Source: Mesostigma viride
Lineage: Eukaryota; Streptophyta; Mesostigmatophyceae; Mesostigmatales; Mesostigmataceae
Length of the DNA stretch: 42,500 nucleotides
Assembly: GCA_009746045.1 (NCBI GenBank)
Contig: RPFO01000106.1
Coordinates: forward strand, 596,925 to 639,424
Reading direction: 5' to 3'
Shown here one piece after another: positions 12,192-22,745 of the stretch. Position 1 is the stretch's first letter. Each line of letters starts with the position of its first letter. Both the position numbers and the translations under genes were made by a program. The notes beneath the pieces were generated by a model. That model did no database searches, was not told the DNA's origin, and worked only from the letters and a program-made list of their open reading frames with translations.

Positions 12192-12397
12192 ACCCTGTGA
12201 TGCCAGATCTCCTTTGCGGCCGTTCCGAGCTTGGCACTGGATTCGTTGTCCACATCGTCGCGTCGCTGCCGCAACACGATGTTTTCTGGCATCCGCGGGC
12301 TTTTGGTTCCCGCCGCACATTTGAAAGTGCTGTCCTCCGGCTTTTTTGCCTTTGCACCGTGTGCAGTTCTTGGACGTTTGGAATCATGGCATGGCTA

Positions 12398-12753
12398 ACG
12401 TGATGACTGACTAGCTAGACCTTTTCAGTGGTTTTCCATTTGCGGGTATTTCCTCGTAAATGGTGGGAGAGCGATCGCAGCAATGGTGCTCACCACTAGA
12501 CACTCCCGGCCAGTTAGGCTCGAAACACACGCCCTGATCAAGCATGATGTTTCCGGCCCCACCGTCTAGGTCATCTAGTCGCTCCACACGTAAGCCAGCC
12601 ATAATTTCAATGCACAAGGATACACATTTCCATCACCATTCATCTTCATCATCCTGAACGACTAGCTCGAAAACGCGGAAAAGATAACGGCAGGCTCGAG
12701 CTAGGCATGGTCCGGATTCTCCCGATTTCTGGCCTGCGCTGGTTGTCTCTTTG
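12398..12753 (-). mobile_element. 356-bp insertion unit (unit X), copy 1
   Basis: This is the reverse complement, with few differences, of 21195-21550. It begins (minus strand) with CAAAGAGACAACCAG and ends with CATCACGT followed by TAG. There are no terminal inverted repeats, no LTR and no poly-A tail. It includes a 68-residue open frame (12617-12411) whose first 23 residues are identical in copy 2. The frames then diverge, so coding function is doubtful. No target-site duplication is obvious at this copy. Confidence 0.75.
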
Positions 12754-12867
12754 ATGTATGCCAACGTGATGGGCCCACCCCAGTCCTTGCAATAGCTGTA
12801 GTAATTTTGAGTCATGCTTTGCCCATGCAGGGAGTTACTCTCTGCTGAGATGCCATGTACCAGCTAT

Positions 12868-13190
12868 GAATTAAATTACATTAAATTATAACATGTCTCC
12901 GTTGGGAGATCATGTAGCACATATTCCAAGCTGGATGGATGGAGGTGGGCGGAGCCGCGTAATCGAACCAACCTAACTCTAAGCTATCTAGTCTAGAAAA
13001 ATCCTAACTACACTATTCAGTAAAACGCCCCTTCCTAGAGCTTGGGGGGGGGGTGGCTTGCCCACAGGGGCTGGCGTGTGAGCCTGGACAATCTTCTGCC
13101 ACCGCGTCTTGTTCTGCATGGCAGTCCAAAGAAGAGAGAGAGTACCAGCTATTGCCTCGCCGGCCCTATATTTCTTCCACCCCATATCTT
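12868..13190 (-). mobile_element. LINE family 1, 3'-terminal fragment
   Basis: The minus strand encodes the family's C-terminal peptide (WTAMQNKTRWQKIVQAHTPA followed by a Pro-rich end). It continues into a 3' UTR ending in a small TCTCC-GTT-GGGAGA hairpin and an AT-rich TTAAATTA tail. The same C-terminus and tail occur in copies A, B and C. It is strongly 5'-truncated, as usual for target-primed retrotransposition. Confidence 0.8.
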
Positions 13191-14652
13191 ACACCCATGT
13201 CCTCGAGACTTGGGCGCGCCTCCAGGACCCCCAGACCAAAGAGCTCCTCCTGTGGTTTTGCGCCCACCCGCGGGTGGTTCACTGGCTCCGTGGCGCTCCC
13301 CCCCACTTGGTGCGGCTTGCCGCGGAAGGCCATGACGAGCGCATTCAGGCCGCCTTGCAGGTGCTCCTCCCCGGCCCTAGCCTGCCAGCTCACTCCATGC
13401 GCTTGGCCACCCCGGCTCCCCTGCCGCATGGGCGGGTGTGGGCTCACCCGCGCCGCCCGCCTCGCCCCCGCGCCGCCTTCCTTGGCTCAGACTGTTGCTC
13501 AGGCCTGGGCGGAGATCCGCCGGTTGGTCCCCAGCGCCGTCAGCGCCATTCCCGACTTGGTCACCCCATCCCCCTTCCCCTTTGCGCAGGCTGTGCAGGA
13601 TTCTTACCTCGGGATCCAGCAGGCTTGCGACCTCGTCCGCCCCGCTCAGGCCGTCCACCGTCGCCTGCCGGCCCCGGGGCACGCCCGGCGTGTCCACTGT
13701 CGTCAGTCCTAGTGTCTACCCTGCCTGCGTTCATGAAAAACAACAAACGACCTACGCGGGTATACTACACTGTGCCGACTGGATGGGTCTGCATGCGAGC
13801 TTGAATGATCAGGGGAAGGCTTGGCTTCACTCCGTTTCCTTGAGGGGAGCGTGGGGTCCGCATTCCTGCGCGCCCTCCCCATGAGCCCTTTGTTCACGCT
13901 GGTTCCGGCCCTTTACGCCATCGCTGTCCGCCACCAGCTCTTTGCCCCGCAACCTCTCATCACGGCGGGTGCGTCCTGCGGCAGCTGCGGGCTTGCTCTG
14001 GATACTACTGGGACGCACTACATCGCGTGCATGGGTGGCCAGCAGAACCAGAACTGGTTCCTCTATCTCCATACCGCTCTCCAGCAGAGCCAGAACTAGT
14101 TCCTCTATCTCCATACCGCTCTCCTCTGGGTGGTGTGTGCCATGGTTCGGTCGGTCTTTCCCCATGTACTCCACCATCAAGTGCGAGGACGCGGATGGGG
14201 CCGCCCTCTACTCACCCAACCACCGCCCCGACATTACCGTGCTTGACTACGACGGGCAGGGCCGTTGCCACCTGCTCATCGATGTCTCCGTGGCTCGGCG
14301 GCTTTCCGGTCGCCACATCCTCCGGGCGGCTGTGGATGCCGGCGCTGCTGCCTCTGTGGCTGAGCGCGACAAGTTTGCCTCCAGTACGGCAATGTGGGGC
14401 CCCACCGGGTCATCCCCTTTGTCCTTGAGGAGTTCGGGGCCATGGGCCCCAAGACAGCGGAGTTTTTCCACGAGTGCTGCCAGCGCCGTGAAGACCGCCT
14501 CGACCTCGAGGGTCAGACCGCCCCGTGGTCAGCCCGCACGTGGTCCTCGTATTGGCAGCAGCGCCTGTCACTCACCCTCCGGCACTCGCACCGTGGCTGA
14601 TGTGTTATTCCGCCGCACCCGGGCCGACTTTGTCGCGACCCATGCGGTCTAG
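13160..14652 (+). pseudogene. LINE family 2, C-terminal part of the RT polyprotein, frameshifted
   Basis: Three reading frames together give the C-terminal half of a non-LTR retrotransposon ORF2. The order is an alpha-helical thumb-like region (13160-13440); MGGCGLTRAARLAPAPPSL, which resembles the common GGLGLRSA-APAAY motif (about 13430-13500); and CGSCGLALDTTGTHYIAC (about 13975-14030), a C-x2-C-x9-H-x3-C knuckle. Then follow a RPDITVLDYDG-type segment (about 14225) and VIPFVLEEFGAMGPKTAEFF (from about 14406). Crossing between frames needs several shifts and there is no RT catalytic core, so the copy is dead. A 42-bp in-frame tandem duplication lies at 14041-14124. It differs clearly from LINE family 1. 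Confidence 0.72.
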
Positions 14653-14659
14653 ATCCCTT

Positions 14660-15282
14660 CCAGGCCTGCATGGTGGGCCGGCAGCGCTGTTGCTGCGTGT
14701 AGATTTGTGATGTATAGTTAGTTGTACCTTGTGCAGCTGGCGTGATCCTTGGATGTCTGTGTCAGATTACTATTAATTTCTTCAGGGTTATTCTCCCAGT
14801 TATCGGGTTTTTCCTTATGTTGCATGCCTATCTCACCTCCGTAATCTATCATTCTCAATGAATATATGTCATGCAGGCCTTCTAGGCCATCTCCCCGAGC
14901 CACCCTGTGCGAGCTTGATCGGGATGCATGATCCAGATGTCATGGCGGTGCAGGTGCACCTTGTGCACCCAGAGCAGGTGATAGTTTACATCCTATACCT
15001 GCAGATTGTAGCCCTTCGAGCCCCTGACTGTATTAAAAACCCATCTAGATTAATTAATTAATTAGGAACATCACTCCGTTGGGAGTCAATGTAGCACATA
15101 TCCCTGAGAAGGGGCATATGGCTTTTAATACATCCTAGGCTACTTCATGCAAGGGTGGGAATGTAAGCTACCCTTGCTCTAGGTGCACCAGGGCACCCGC
15201 ACCCTCACGGTCTATCACGCTATGCCCAGCTAAGGGGGAGCATGCCATGTGGGGGAAGATCATCATGGCTATACAAGGCCAT
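14660..15282. other. Inter-element spacer with dispersed AT-rich repeats
   Basis: I see no gene. A TTAATTAATTAA stretch (about 15052-15064) is followed by a hairpin-bearing repeat (15068-15130: ACTCC-GTT-GGGAGT, then a block ending GGGGCATATGG). Part of this repeat recurs at 17310-17375. It resembles the 3' tails of LINE family 1. Confidence 0.5.
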
Positions 15283-15284
15283 CT

Positions 15285-16070
15285 AGATGCTTCAAACTGT
15301 TAGGGAGCTGGCTCCCTGACACCGCCGACGATGTGGACACCCGCATTGGCCTGGCCTGGGCTAGGCTCCGTTCGCTCAACACCTACTGGCGCTCCAAGGG
15401 CCTGGGCGAACACCGCAAGCGCATGCTCTTCAAGGTCCTCGTCCTCACGGTGCTCACGTATGGCACCGGGGCGTGGACACTCACCCCCACACTGGCATCT
15501 AGGCTAGACGGCACAGATTACAGGATGCTCACGACAGAGTCCTGAACGTAGGGTTTTCCAAGCGCCCGTCATCAGAGTCTTTGTATCAGGGCATGCCTCG
15601 TATTTCGGACGAGATTAGACAGCGTAGGATAGCATTTGTAGGACACCTTGCTCGCACCAGCCAGGTCGACACCGCCCTTGGTCTGGCCGGCCCCCAGCGG
15701 CTTGGCCAGCCAGGGCGGCACATTTTGACCTGGCCTGGCCCCAAGGGCATTGCCAAAAAGGTAGGGAAACATGTCACGAACTACGTACAGATGTTGCTGG
15801 ATGACCTACTGGTCCCAGAAATTTGAATACCGCATCCACTCTCTCTCCCTTCCTTGGACCGCCATGCAGAACAAGACGCCGGTGGAAGAGGATTGTCAAG
15901 GCTCACACGCCCGACCCTGTGGGCAAATTAACCACCTCCCCCCAAGCGGAGGAGGCGTTTTGATGAGTACGTAGGGTAGTTAGGACTTTTCTAGACTAGC
16001 TAGATCGATTAATTAATTAATTAATTAGACTCGTGCTCCCGTTGGGGAGTCACGGAGCATTAACCCCGAT
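15285..16070 (+). pseudogene. LINE family 1 copy A, 3' end
   Basis: The copy starts abruptly inside ORF2 at FKLLGSWLPDTADDVDTRIG. It runs through the conserved C-terminal domain (KRMLFKVLVLTVLTYG, then PRISDEIRQRRIAFVGHLAR, then LTWPGPKGIAKK) in at least three frames, followed by WTAMQNK and the 3' UTR. The reverse transcriptase core is missing. At 15763-15790 it preserves the uninterrupted site into which unit X inserted in copy C. The tail is a TTAA-rich run and a hairpin (16029-16059) whose 31 bp recur exactly, inverted, at 42402-42432. Confidence 0.82.
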
Positions 16071-16283
16071 GGATGGATGGATGGGTGCAAACATTCCTAC
16101 GGGTCTAGTCTATCTACGTTGGCTACATACTACATCTATCTAACGGCATTCTAACTACAACATCTATCTAGGCAGCCGCACGCTAGGGGGAGCTATCTGG
16201 CGTGCCTCCCGCGGGATTGCACACGCGGGCGCTTCCCCACTGGGGGGGGCTCGTTGTCCTCTATGACCTGGGCCCACTTGGCC

Positions 16284-16415
16284 TAGATCGATTAGAGTTA
16301 GGTTAGTTCGATTTTGCGGCTCCTTCCACCCCACCCATCCATCAAGGAACATGTGCTGCATGATCTCCCAACGGAGGCATGTTATAATTTAATTTTTAAT
16401 TTAATTTAATCTAGA
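16284..16415 (+). mobile_element. LINE family 1, 3' UTR tail fragment
   Basis: This matches the tails of copies B and C: a TTAGAGTTAGGTTAG block, a CACCCATCCATC block, the GATCTCCCAACGGAG hairpin, then ATGTTATAATTTAATTT. No coding part remains. A second hairpin-like repeat (CTCCCCACGGAGC) follows near 16450. Confidence 0.65.
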
Positions 16416-16419
16416 TGCC

Positions 16420-16977
16420 CCTTTCTCAGGGCTATGTGTTACATATGCTCCCCACGGAGCTATGTTCTGAATTAATTAATTAATTAAAATTAATAGCCTA
16501 TCAGTGAGACAACAAAAAGGCAATTGGGCATGCATCCATCGCATTATTTATCAAATTTTCAAGCATGCAGTTTTGATTATTATTTTATTAATTAATTAAG
16601 AACATATGTTGTCTCCTTGACATATCTCTGACCTCGGGGAGCATTAATTTATTAATTAATGAACACGTGACTGCGTCACGTACGCGTGAGCATAAGTCCT
16701 CAGTGGGAGGGGAACTGACATGGGATGGAATGGATGGTGTAAGCCTATCTAGGTCCTAGTTACAGGGTTGTGGGCACCGGCCGCGGCCCGAATCGCTACA
16801 TATGAATGCCATACGCGGTCACACGCAGAGCTTCCACAGACTTGGGGGTGGTCTCCTTCATCACTACTTGCCATCTATCAAGGAGACAACCAGCGCAGGC
16901 CTCCATTCATTGCGTACCATCCATGCCTCCATATTACAGCCAAACCAGGAGGCTGCCCGGGTGTGAGCCCGTCACGT
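16420..16977. other. AT-rich spacer
   Basis: No gene is recognised. The stretch is rich in TTAATTAA. Positions 16878-16900 match the first 23 bp of unit X (CAAGGAGACAACCAGCGCAG and three more bases), after which similarity stops. It may be a deleted third copy. Confidence 0.45.
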
Positions 16978-17202
16978 CTAGCTAGTCATGCAGCACATGT
17001 CCATGCCGAGTCTATCACGAAAAGTCCACGACGTGGCGGCCCCGTGCCGCGCGCGGCCTGGGGCACGCCAGGTGAGGACATATCGCCCAGGCTGGGCGGG
17101 CTTGGTGCCAGCTAGTCTATCTGATGTGTCTACCTGATCTGTGCGCGGGCCAGGTGCCCGGCTAGGCGGCCAGGCGCCTGTGCCTAATAATGTGGGAAAC
17201 AT
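16978..17202 (-). pseudogene. Diverged LINE family 1 C-terminal fragment
   Basis: The minus strand encodes TDQVDTSDRLAGTKPAQPGR and then YVLTWRAPG. These align with TSQVDTALGLAGPQRLGQPG and HILTWPGP in copies A-C. Only about 50 residues are alignable, and both ends run into unrelated AT-rich sequence. Confidence 0.6.
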
Positions 17203-17524
17203 AGGGCAAATCAGCGTATGTACAAATCCTCATTACCAGTAATGTGCAAACCAAAGGGGATGTTAAGGGCCTTGCGCAGCAGATGTAAAAAAGGGGAGCA
17301 TTAATGAATTAATTAAGAACATATCTCAGTGGGGAGCATATGTAAGACATCAGTACTCATATCCCTGAGAGCATATGGTTCACTGCCTACTTTCACCTTC
17401 AATACACTTTTTCATTGGAGTGCTCAAGCTGGGCATGAGGCTTTAGACCCTGAATCTGATGGATAGGAAACCCCGCGCGGGCACCATGGGCCGGCGCGCA
17501 CAAATTACATCGAACTCGACTTAC

Positions 17525-19180
17525 CCATAAAAAAAAATTAAATTATAACATGTCTCCGTTGGGAGATCACAGTAGCACATATTCCAGGTTGGATGGGTGG
17601 TGTGGAGGAAGCCGCGTAATCGAACTAACCTAACTCTAAGCTATATCTAGTCTAGAAGAGCCTATCTACGCTACTCATCAAAACGGCTCCTCCTCTTGGG
17701 GGGAGGCGGCTTGCCCACAGGGGCTGGCGTGTGAGCCTTGACAATCTTCTGCCACCGCTTCTTGTCCTGCATGGCAGTCCAGAGAAGGGAGAGAGAGGGG
17801 ATGCGGTACTCAAACTGGGCTGGGACCACTAGGTCGTCCAGCAACATCTGGGTATAGGTCATGGCATGTTTCCCTACCCTTTTGTAGGAATGTTCTTGGG
17901 GCCAGGCCAGGTCAAAATATGCCGCCCTGGTTGGCCGAGCCGCTGGGGACCGGCCAGACCAAGGGCGGTGTCGACCTGGCTGGTGCGAGCAAGATGTCCT
18001 ACAAATGCTATCCTACGCTGCCTGATCTCATCCGAAATACGAGGCATACCGTGATACAAAGACTCTAATGACCTACGCTGAGAAAACCTACATTCAGGAC
18101 CTGTCCGGGAGCATCCTGGTTACCGTGCCGTCTAGCTTGGCTGCCAGTGTTGCCGTGGGTGTCCATGCCTCGGCGCCATACGTGAGCACCGTGAGGACGA
18201 GGACCTTGAAGAGCATGCGCTTGCGGTGCTCGTCCAGGCCCTTGGAGCGCCAGTAGGTGTTGAGCGAACGGACTTTGGCCCAGGAAAGGCCGATGCGGAT
18301 GTCCACCGGCATCGTCGGCAGTGTCAGGAAGCCAACTCCCCAACAGCTTGAAGCGCGCGGAATGGGACCTCCGTCCCGTCGAGCAGGCGCGGCAGCGGTG
18401 GACGACTGGAGGCCCCGGCAATCCGCCATCGCCTCAGTTTTGACACTAATCTCCAACCCCACCGCCCTCGCCTCCAGGCCCAGACAGTCCAGCCAGGTCT
18501 GAATGTGCTCGGGGCGCGCGATGAGGGTGGTGTCGTCCGCATAAATCAGGTCAGCCAGGCGGTAACCCGTGCTAACCCCGCCGTGCCAACGCTCGTTAAC
18601 TGAGGATGTCCAAGCCTGGCTCGAACCCCTTAAGAGCAGCCTGCTCTCAAAGGTAAAGCGCGCACGTGCCTGGCGCATGACGTGGTCCACGACAATAATG
18701 AACAGGTATGGAGACAGGACACAACCTTGCCACACCCCGTGCATGGTGAAGGGGGAATGGTGGGGTGGTGCCGGCTTCCGCAGTCCGCACTACTGCCTGT
18801 TGTGAGCCCTCATACAGTCGGCGAATGGCAGCAATAAACGCTGGTGGCACTCGGTCCAGAGCTAGGATGGCCCAAAGAGCCTCCCAGAGGACCGTGTCAA
18901 AGGCTCTGATATAGTCAACAAAAATGAAGACCAGCGGCAAACTGTCAGGGCAACACAGCCATGACAGTGTTACGACCACGACGAAAACCCATCTGAGACT
19001 CACCCAGGTGTGGGTCCAGCGCGGCGCGGAGCCTGTGCAGCATCATGCGCATGAAGACCTTCAGCGCGGCGCTCTGGAGGCAGTCTACACCCCTGTAGTT
19101 ACCGGGGTCAGCAGCAGAGCCCTTCTTGTACAGCATGACGCGGATCAGCCATCTGCCACTCAGCAGGCGGAGGCTCGTCA
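17525..19180 (-). pseudogene. LINE family 1 copy B, reverse transcriptase and C-terminal domain
   Basis: Read on the minus strand from 19180. It begins in the RT fingers (LYKKGSAADPGNYRGV), followed by PHLGESQMGFRRGRNTVMA and motif A (FVDYIRAFDTV, Asp present). Then come HGVWQGCVLSPYLF (motif B) and YADDTTLIARP (motif C, both Asp present). The thumb, the KRMLFKVLVLTVLTYGAEAW segment, the VGHLARTSQVDTALGLAG segment, WTAMQ and the hairpin 3' tail (about 17548-17570) complete it. It is broken by frameshifts and by a deletion of about 45 bp near 18955 that copy C retains. The N-terminus and endonuclease are missing. It keeps the empty site for unit X near 17875. Confidence 0.85.
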
Positions 19181-19667
19181 GAAAGCACGGACTCAGTACC
19201 CATAGCCGGACCCATACTCCAACATCGCAGATGCCAAGCTCGCAACCAGGGCAAGGACATGTACGTGGTACGTACCACCTCGACCGGCTCGGTGGCCGGC
19301 GGGACCGCACCCCGGTGGAGCATGCACCGCACGGGGGACGGCACGGCGCCTGTAAGCCTTGACCGCTGGTTGGCCCACAATGTTTCCTTGACAGGTGCAT
19401 GGGGCTCGCGCCCCCCCCCCGGCCCGCCGCTTCACCCTGAGATGGCCGCCCGTCTCGGGGTCCGGCGCAGGACCCCCGGCCGCCGCCGCCGGCGCCCCCC
19501 TCGATCCTCGGCCGCGGACTACCAAGTCCCCGCCTTGCAGGAGGGCTGCCTTGCCACCAACGACGTCCGCCGGACCGCTCGAGCTCCCAAATGAAGGAGA
19601 ATATAAATTCACTTCTAATTTTTTATTGGCTGATGAAGAAACAGAAGATGCATTGAATCGGTCCACC
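19181..19667. other. GC-rich spacer between inverted LINE copies
   Basis: This segment of roughly 490 bp separates the 5' ends of copies B (-) and C (+). It is GC-rich, with a run of C and CCG-rich blocks at about 19414-19510. I recognise no protein. It may be 5' LINE sequence too diverged to align or an unrelated insertion. Confidence 0.4.
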
Positions 19668-21910
19668 CCAGCTTCACTTTGAAGGAATTGGATGGCGCCC
19701 TTGCTCGCCTGCGGTACGACGCGGCGGTCGGTGCCGACCACCTTTGGGCTAGCTGAGCTGCTGAAGACCCCTGACCCGGCGGTGAGGGATCTTCTGCTGG
19801 CGTTCTGCAACCGTGTCCTGCTCTATGACGAGCCTCCGCCTGCTGAGTCATCCGCGTCATGCTGTACAAGAAGGGCTCTGCTGCCGTGACCCCGGTAACT
19901 ATCGGGGTGTTTCGCTGTTTGCCTCCAGAGCGCCGCGCTGAAGACCTGTCTTCATGCGCATGATGCTGCACAGGCTCCGCGCCGCGCTGGATCCACACCT
20001 AGGTGAGTCTCAGATGGGTTTCCGTCGTGGTCGTAACACTGTCATGGCTGTGTCAGTTGTCGCGCGCCGGTTGATGGAGGAGGTGCCTCGCCTTTGCCCT
20101 GACAGTTTGCCGCTGGTCTTCATTTTTGTTAACTATATCAAGGCCTTTGACACGGTCCTCTGGGAGGCTCTTTGGGCCATCCTAGCTCTGGATCGGGTGC
20201 CACCAGTTTTTATTGCTGCCATTCGTCGACTGTATGAGGGCTCACACGCAGTAGTGCGAACTGCGGAAGGCACCACCCCACCATTCCCCCTTCACCACGG
20301 GGTGTGGCAAGGTTATCGGTCCTGTCCCCACTGATACCTGTTCACTATTGTCGTGGATCACGTCATGCGTCGGGCACGTGCGCGCTTAATTTACTGCTAT
20401 TAAGGCGGGTTCGAGCCAGGCTTGGACATCCTTAACGAGCGCGAGCACGGCGTGCGGTTAGCACTGGCTACCGCCTGGCCGACCTGATTTATGCGGACGA
20501 CACCACCCTCATCGCGAGCCCCCCGGAGCACACTCAGACCTGGCTGGACTGTCTGGGCATGGAGGCGAGGGCGGTGGGGTTGGAGATTAGTGTCAAAACT
20601 GAGGCGATGGTGATTGGGGCCTCCAGTTGCCCACCGCTGCCGCGCCTGCTCTTGAAACGGGACGGAGGTCCCGTTCCGCGATCGCTTCAAACTGTTGGGG
20701 AGCATGCTCCCTGACACCGCGGACGATGTGGACATCCGCATCGGCCTGCCCTGGGCCAGGCTCCAATCGCTCCACACCTACTGGCGCGCTCGAACTAAGG
20801 GCCTGGGTGAGCACCGCAAGCGCATGCTCTTCAAGGTCCTCGTCCTCACGGTGCTCACGTATGGCGCCGAGGCGTGGACACTCACGGAAACACTGGCAGT
20901 TAAGCTAGACGCCGGGCACGGTTTACTACAGGATGCTCCGACAGGTCCTGAACTTAGGGGTTTCCAAGCGTATAGATCATTAGAATCTTTGTACTATCAG
21001 GGCCGTATGCCTCGTATTTCGGACGAGATTAGGCAGCGTAGGATAGCATTGGTAGGACATCTTGCTCGCACCAGCCAGGTCGACACTCCCCTTCAATGGT
21101 CTGGCTGGCCCCCAGCGGCTTGGCCAGCCAGGGCGGCACATTCTGACCTGGCCTGGCCCCAAGGACGTACATTCCCAAAAGGGTAGGGAAACATCAAGGA
21201 GACATTAACCAGGGCAGGCCAGAAAGCGGGAGAATCCGGACCATGGTAGCTCGAGCCTGCCGTTATCTTGTCCGCGTGTTCGAGTCGTTCAGGATGATGA
21301 ATATGAATGGTGATGGAAATGTGTAGCCTTGTGCATTGAAATTATGGCTGGCTTACGTGTAGAGCGACTAGATGACCTAGACGGTGGGGCCGGAAACAGC
21401 TTGCTTGATCAGAGCGTGTGTTTCGAGCCACTGGCCAGCCGGGAGTGTCTAGGGGTAAGCACCATTGCTGCGATCGCTCTCCCACAATTTACGAGGAAAT
21501 ACCCGCAAATGGGAAACCACTGAAAAGGTCTAGCTAGTCAGTCATTACGTTAGGGAAACATGCCACGAACTACACCCACTGAGATGTTGCTGGCCGACCT
21601 AGTGGTCCCAGCCCCATTTGAACATCACATTCACTCCTTCTCTCTTGCTTGGACTGCCATGCAGAACAAGAAGAGGTGGAAGACGATTGTCCAGGCTCAT
21701 ACACCAGCCCCTGTGGGCGAGCCCCCCCCCCAAGCTAGAGGAAGGGGCGCTTTGCTGAGTAGAATAGTTAGGGTTTTCTAGATTAGATTAGCTTAGAGTT
21801 AGATTAGAACTTTCAGTTTCGAAGCTTTGCCCACCTCCATCCATCCAGCAAGGGAATATGTGCTACATGATCTCCCCACGAAGACATGTTATAATTTAAT
21901 TTAATTGAAC
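19668..21910 (+). pseudogene. LINE family 1 copy C, longest copy, interrupted by unit X
   Basis: It extends further 5' than copies A and B. It starts with FTLKELDGALARLRYDAAVG and an AELLKTPDPAVRDLLLAFCN helix typical of the RT N-terminus, then LYKKGSAA, then MGFRRGRNTVMA. Motif A reads FVNYIKAFDTV, with Asn replacing the catalytic Asp seen in copy B. YADDTTLIASP (motif C) follows, then the C-terminal domain. Several in-frame stops and shifts (for example after DHLWAS and near 20330) make it inactive. At 21195-21550 unit X splits it. The coding sequence resumes at 21562 (PRTTPTEMLLADLVVP, then WTAMQNKKRWKTIVQAHTPA) and ends with the family 3' UTR hairpin and ATAATTTAATTT. Confidence 0.85.
21195..21550 (+). 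mobile_element. 356-bp insertion unit (unit X), copy 2, with target-site duplication
   Basis: It begins CAAGGAGACATTAACCAG, ends CAGTCATTACGT, and has the same length as copy 1 (12398-12753, inverted). It is flanked on both sides by TAGGGAAACAT (21184-21194 and 21551-21561). LINE copies A and B carry that sequence once, uninterrupted, at the equivalent place, so insertion is directly demonstrated. No terminal inverted repeats, LTR or poly-A is visible, and no transposase is encoded, so it is non-autonomous. The class is unknown. Confidence 0.85.
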
Positions 21911-22039
21911 TTTAAGCCCGCCCGCAGGGCCCACATCGGTATTCACCTGGTCTGTGCGGGCAACATGGCGGCCGGCAATTAAATTAATTAAGAGGAGACG
22001 GCAGTGTCGGATCGTATATATATGGGTGACATGAGAGAG

Positions 22040-22610
22040 CTCTGGCGCAGTTGAGCTCGGCCCGGGTGCGGCGCTCTTGGTAGCGGACGCCGAGGATGTG
22101 ACGTCCAGCATTCGAGTTACTATGCCATCAAGCTGCTTGCTCAGCGCCTGGTCCAGGGTCCACGCCTCGCAGCCGTAAAGGACGATGCTGATGACAAGGG
22201 CCTTGAACAGAATGCGCTTGCGCCGCTCACTCAGGTAGCGACATGTCCAGAACCTGTCGAGGCGGCGGAGGGCCGCCCAGGCCTGGCCAATGCGGTTTTA
22301 CGTTGATGTCGTCGGCCGTGGAGGGGAGCCAGCTGCCATGCAAGGAGCTTGAAGCGAGTACGTCGCCGGGGGGACGGGGCTGCCGTCCAGCAGCTAGGAG
22401 GAGGGTGGGTGGCCGGGGTGGTCCCAGCGGAGAAGCCGATGGCCATGACCTCCGTTTTCTTGCTGATCCTAAGCCCCACCGCCCGCACTTCCAGTGACGA
22501 GCTAATTAGCCAGCCTTGGGCGGACTTCGGGGTCCCACGAGCGTCGTGTCATCAGCGTAGATCAGATCGCTCAGTCGAGGTAGCTAGGGCGGGTCATTGG
22601 TAGAATGCAG
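22040..22610 (-). pseudogene. LINE fragment D, related but diverged from family 1
   Basis: On the minus strand YADDTT (about 22540-22560) is followed by VGLRISKKTEVMAIGFSAGT, FKLLA, and further on RRKRILFKALVISIVLYGCE and AWTLDQALSKQLDGIVTRML in shifting frames. The order and spacing match copies A-C but the identity is lower, so this is a separate subfamily. It has several frameshifts and neither end. Confidence 0.72.
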
Positions 22611-22659
22611 GCCGGGTAGAAGTCCGCAAGTGGAGGTTAGGTGCCCCTAGCGGAGATAT

Positions 22660-22745
22660 ATAGCCGTGACACTACCGCCTCGTCGATCTGCCATTACAGT
22701 AGAGGACAGCTCAGATCGATGAGGACTATAAGTCCCCCCCTAGTG
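22660..22745. repeat. Dispersed repeat Y, copy 1
   Basis: About 80 bp containing ACACTACCGCCTCGTC and GACAGCTCAGAT recur with small indels at 42072-42160 in the same orientation. There is no coding potential. Confidence 0.6.

Noticed and set aside
21183-21553. Unit X as an introner-type spliceosomal intron (GTAGGG...TTAG)
   Set aside because: Splicing there would delete four bases of the original LINE sequence, and the host sequence is a dead retroelement, so selection for splicing is unlikely.
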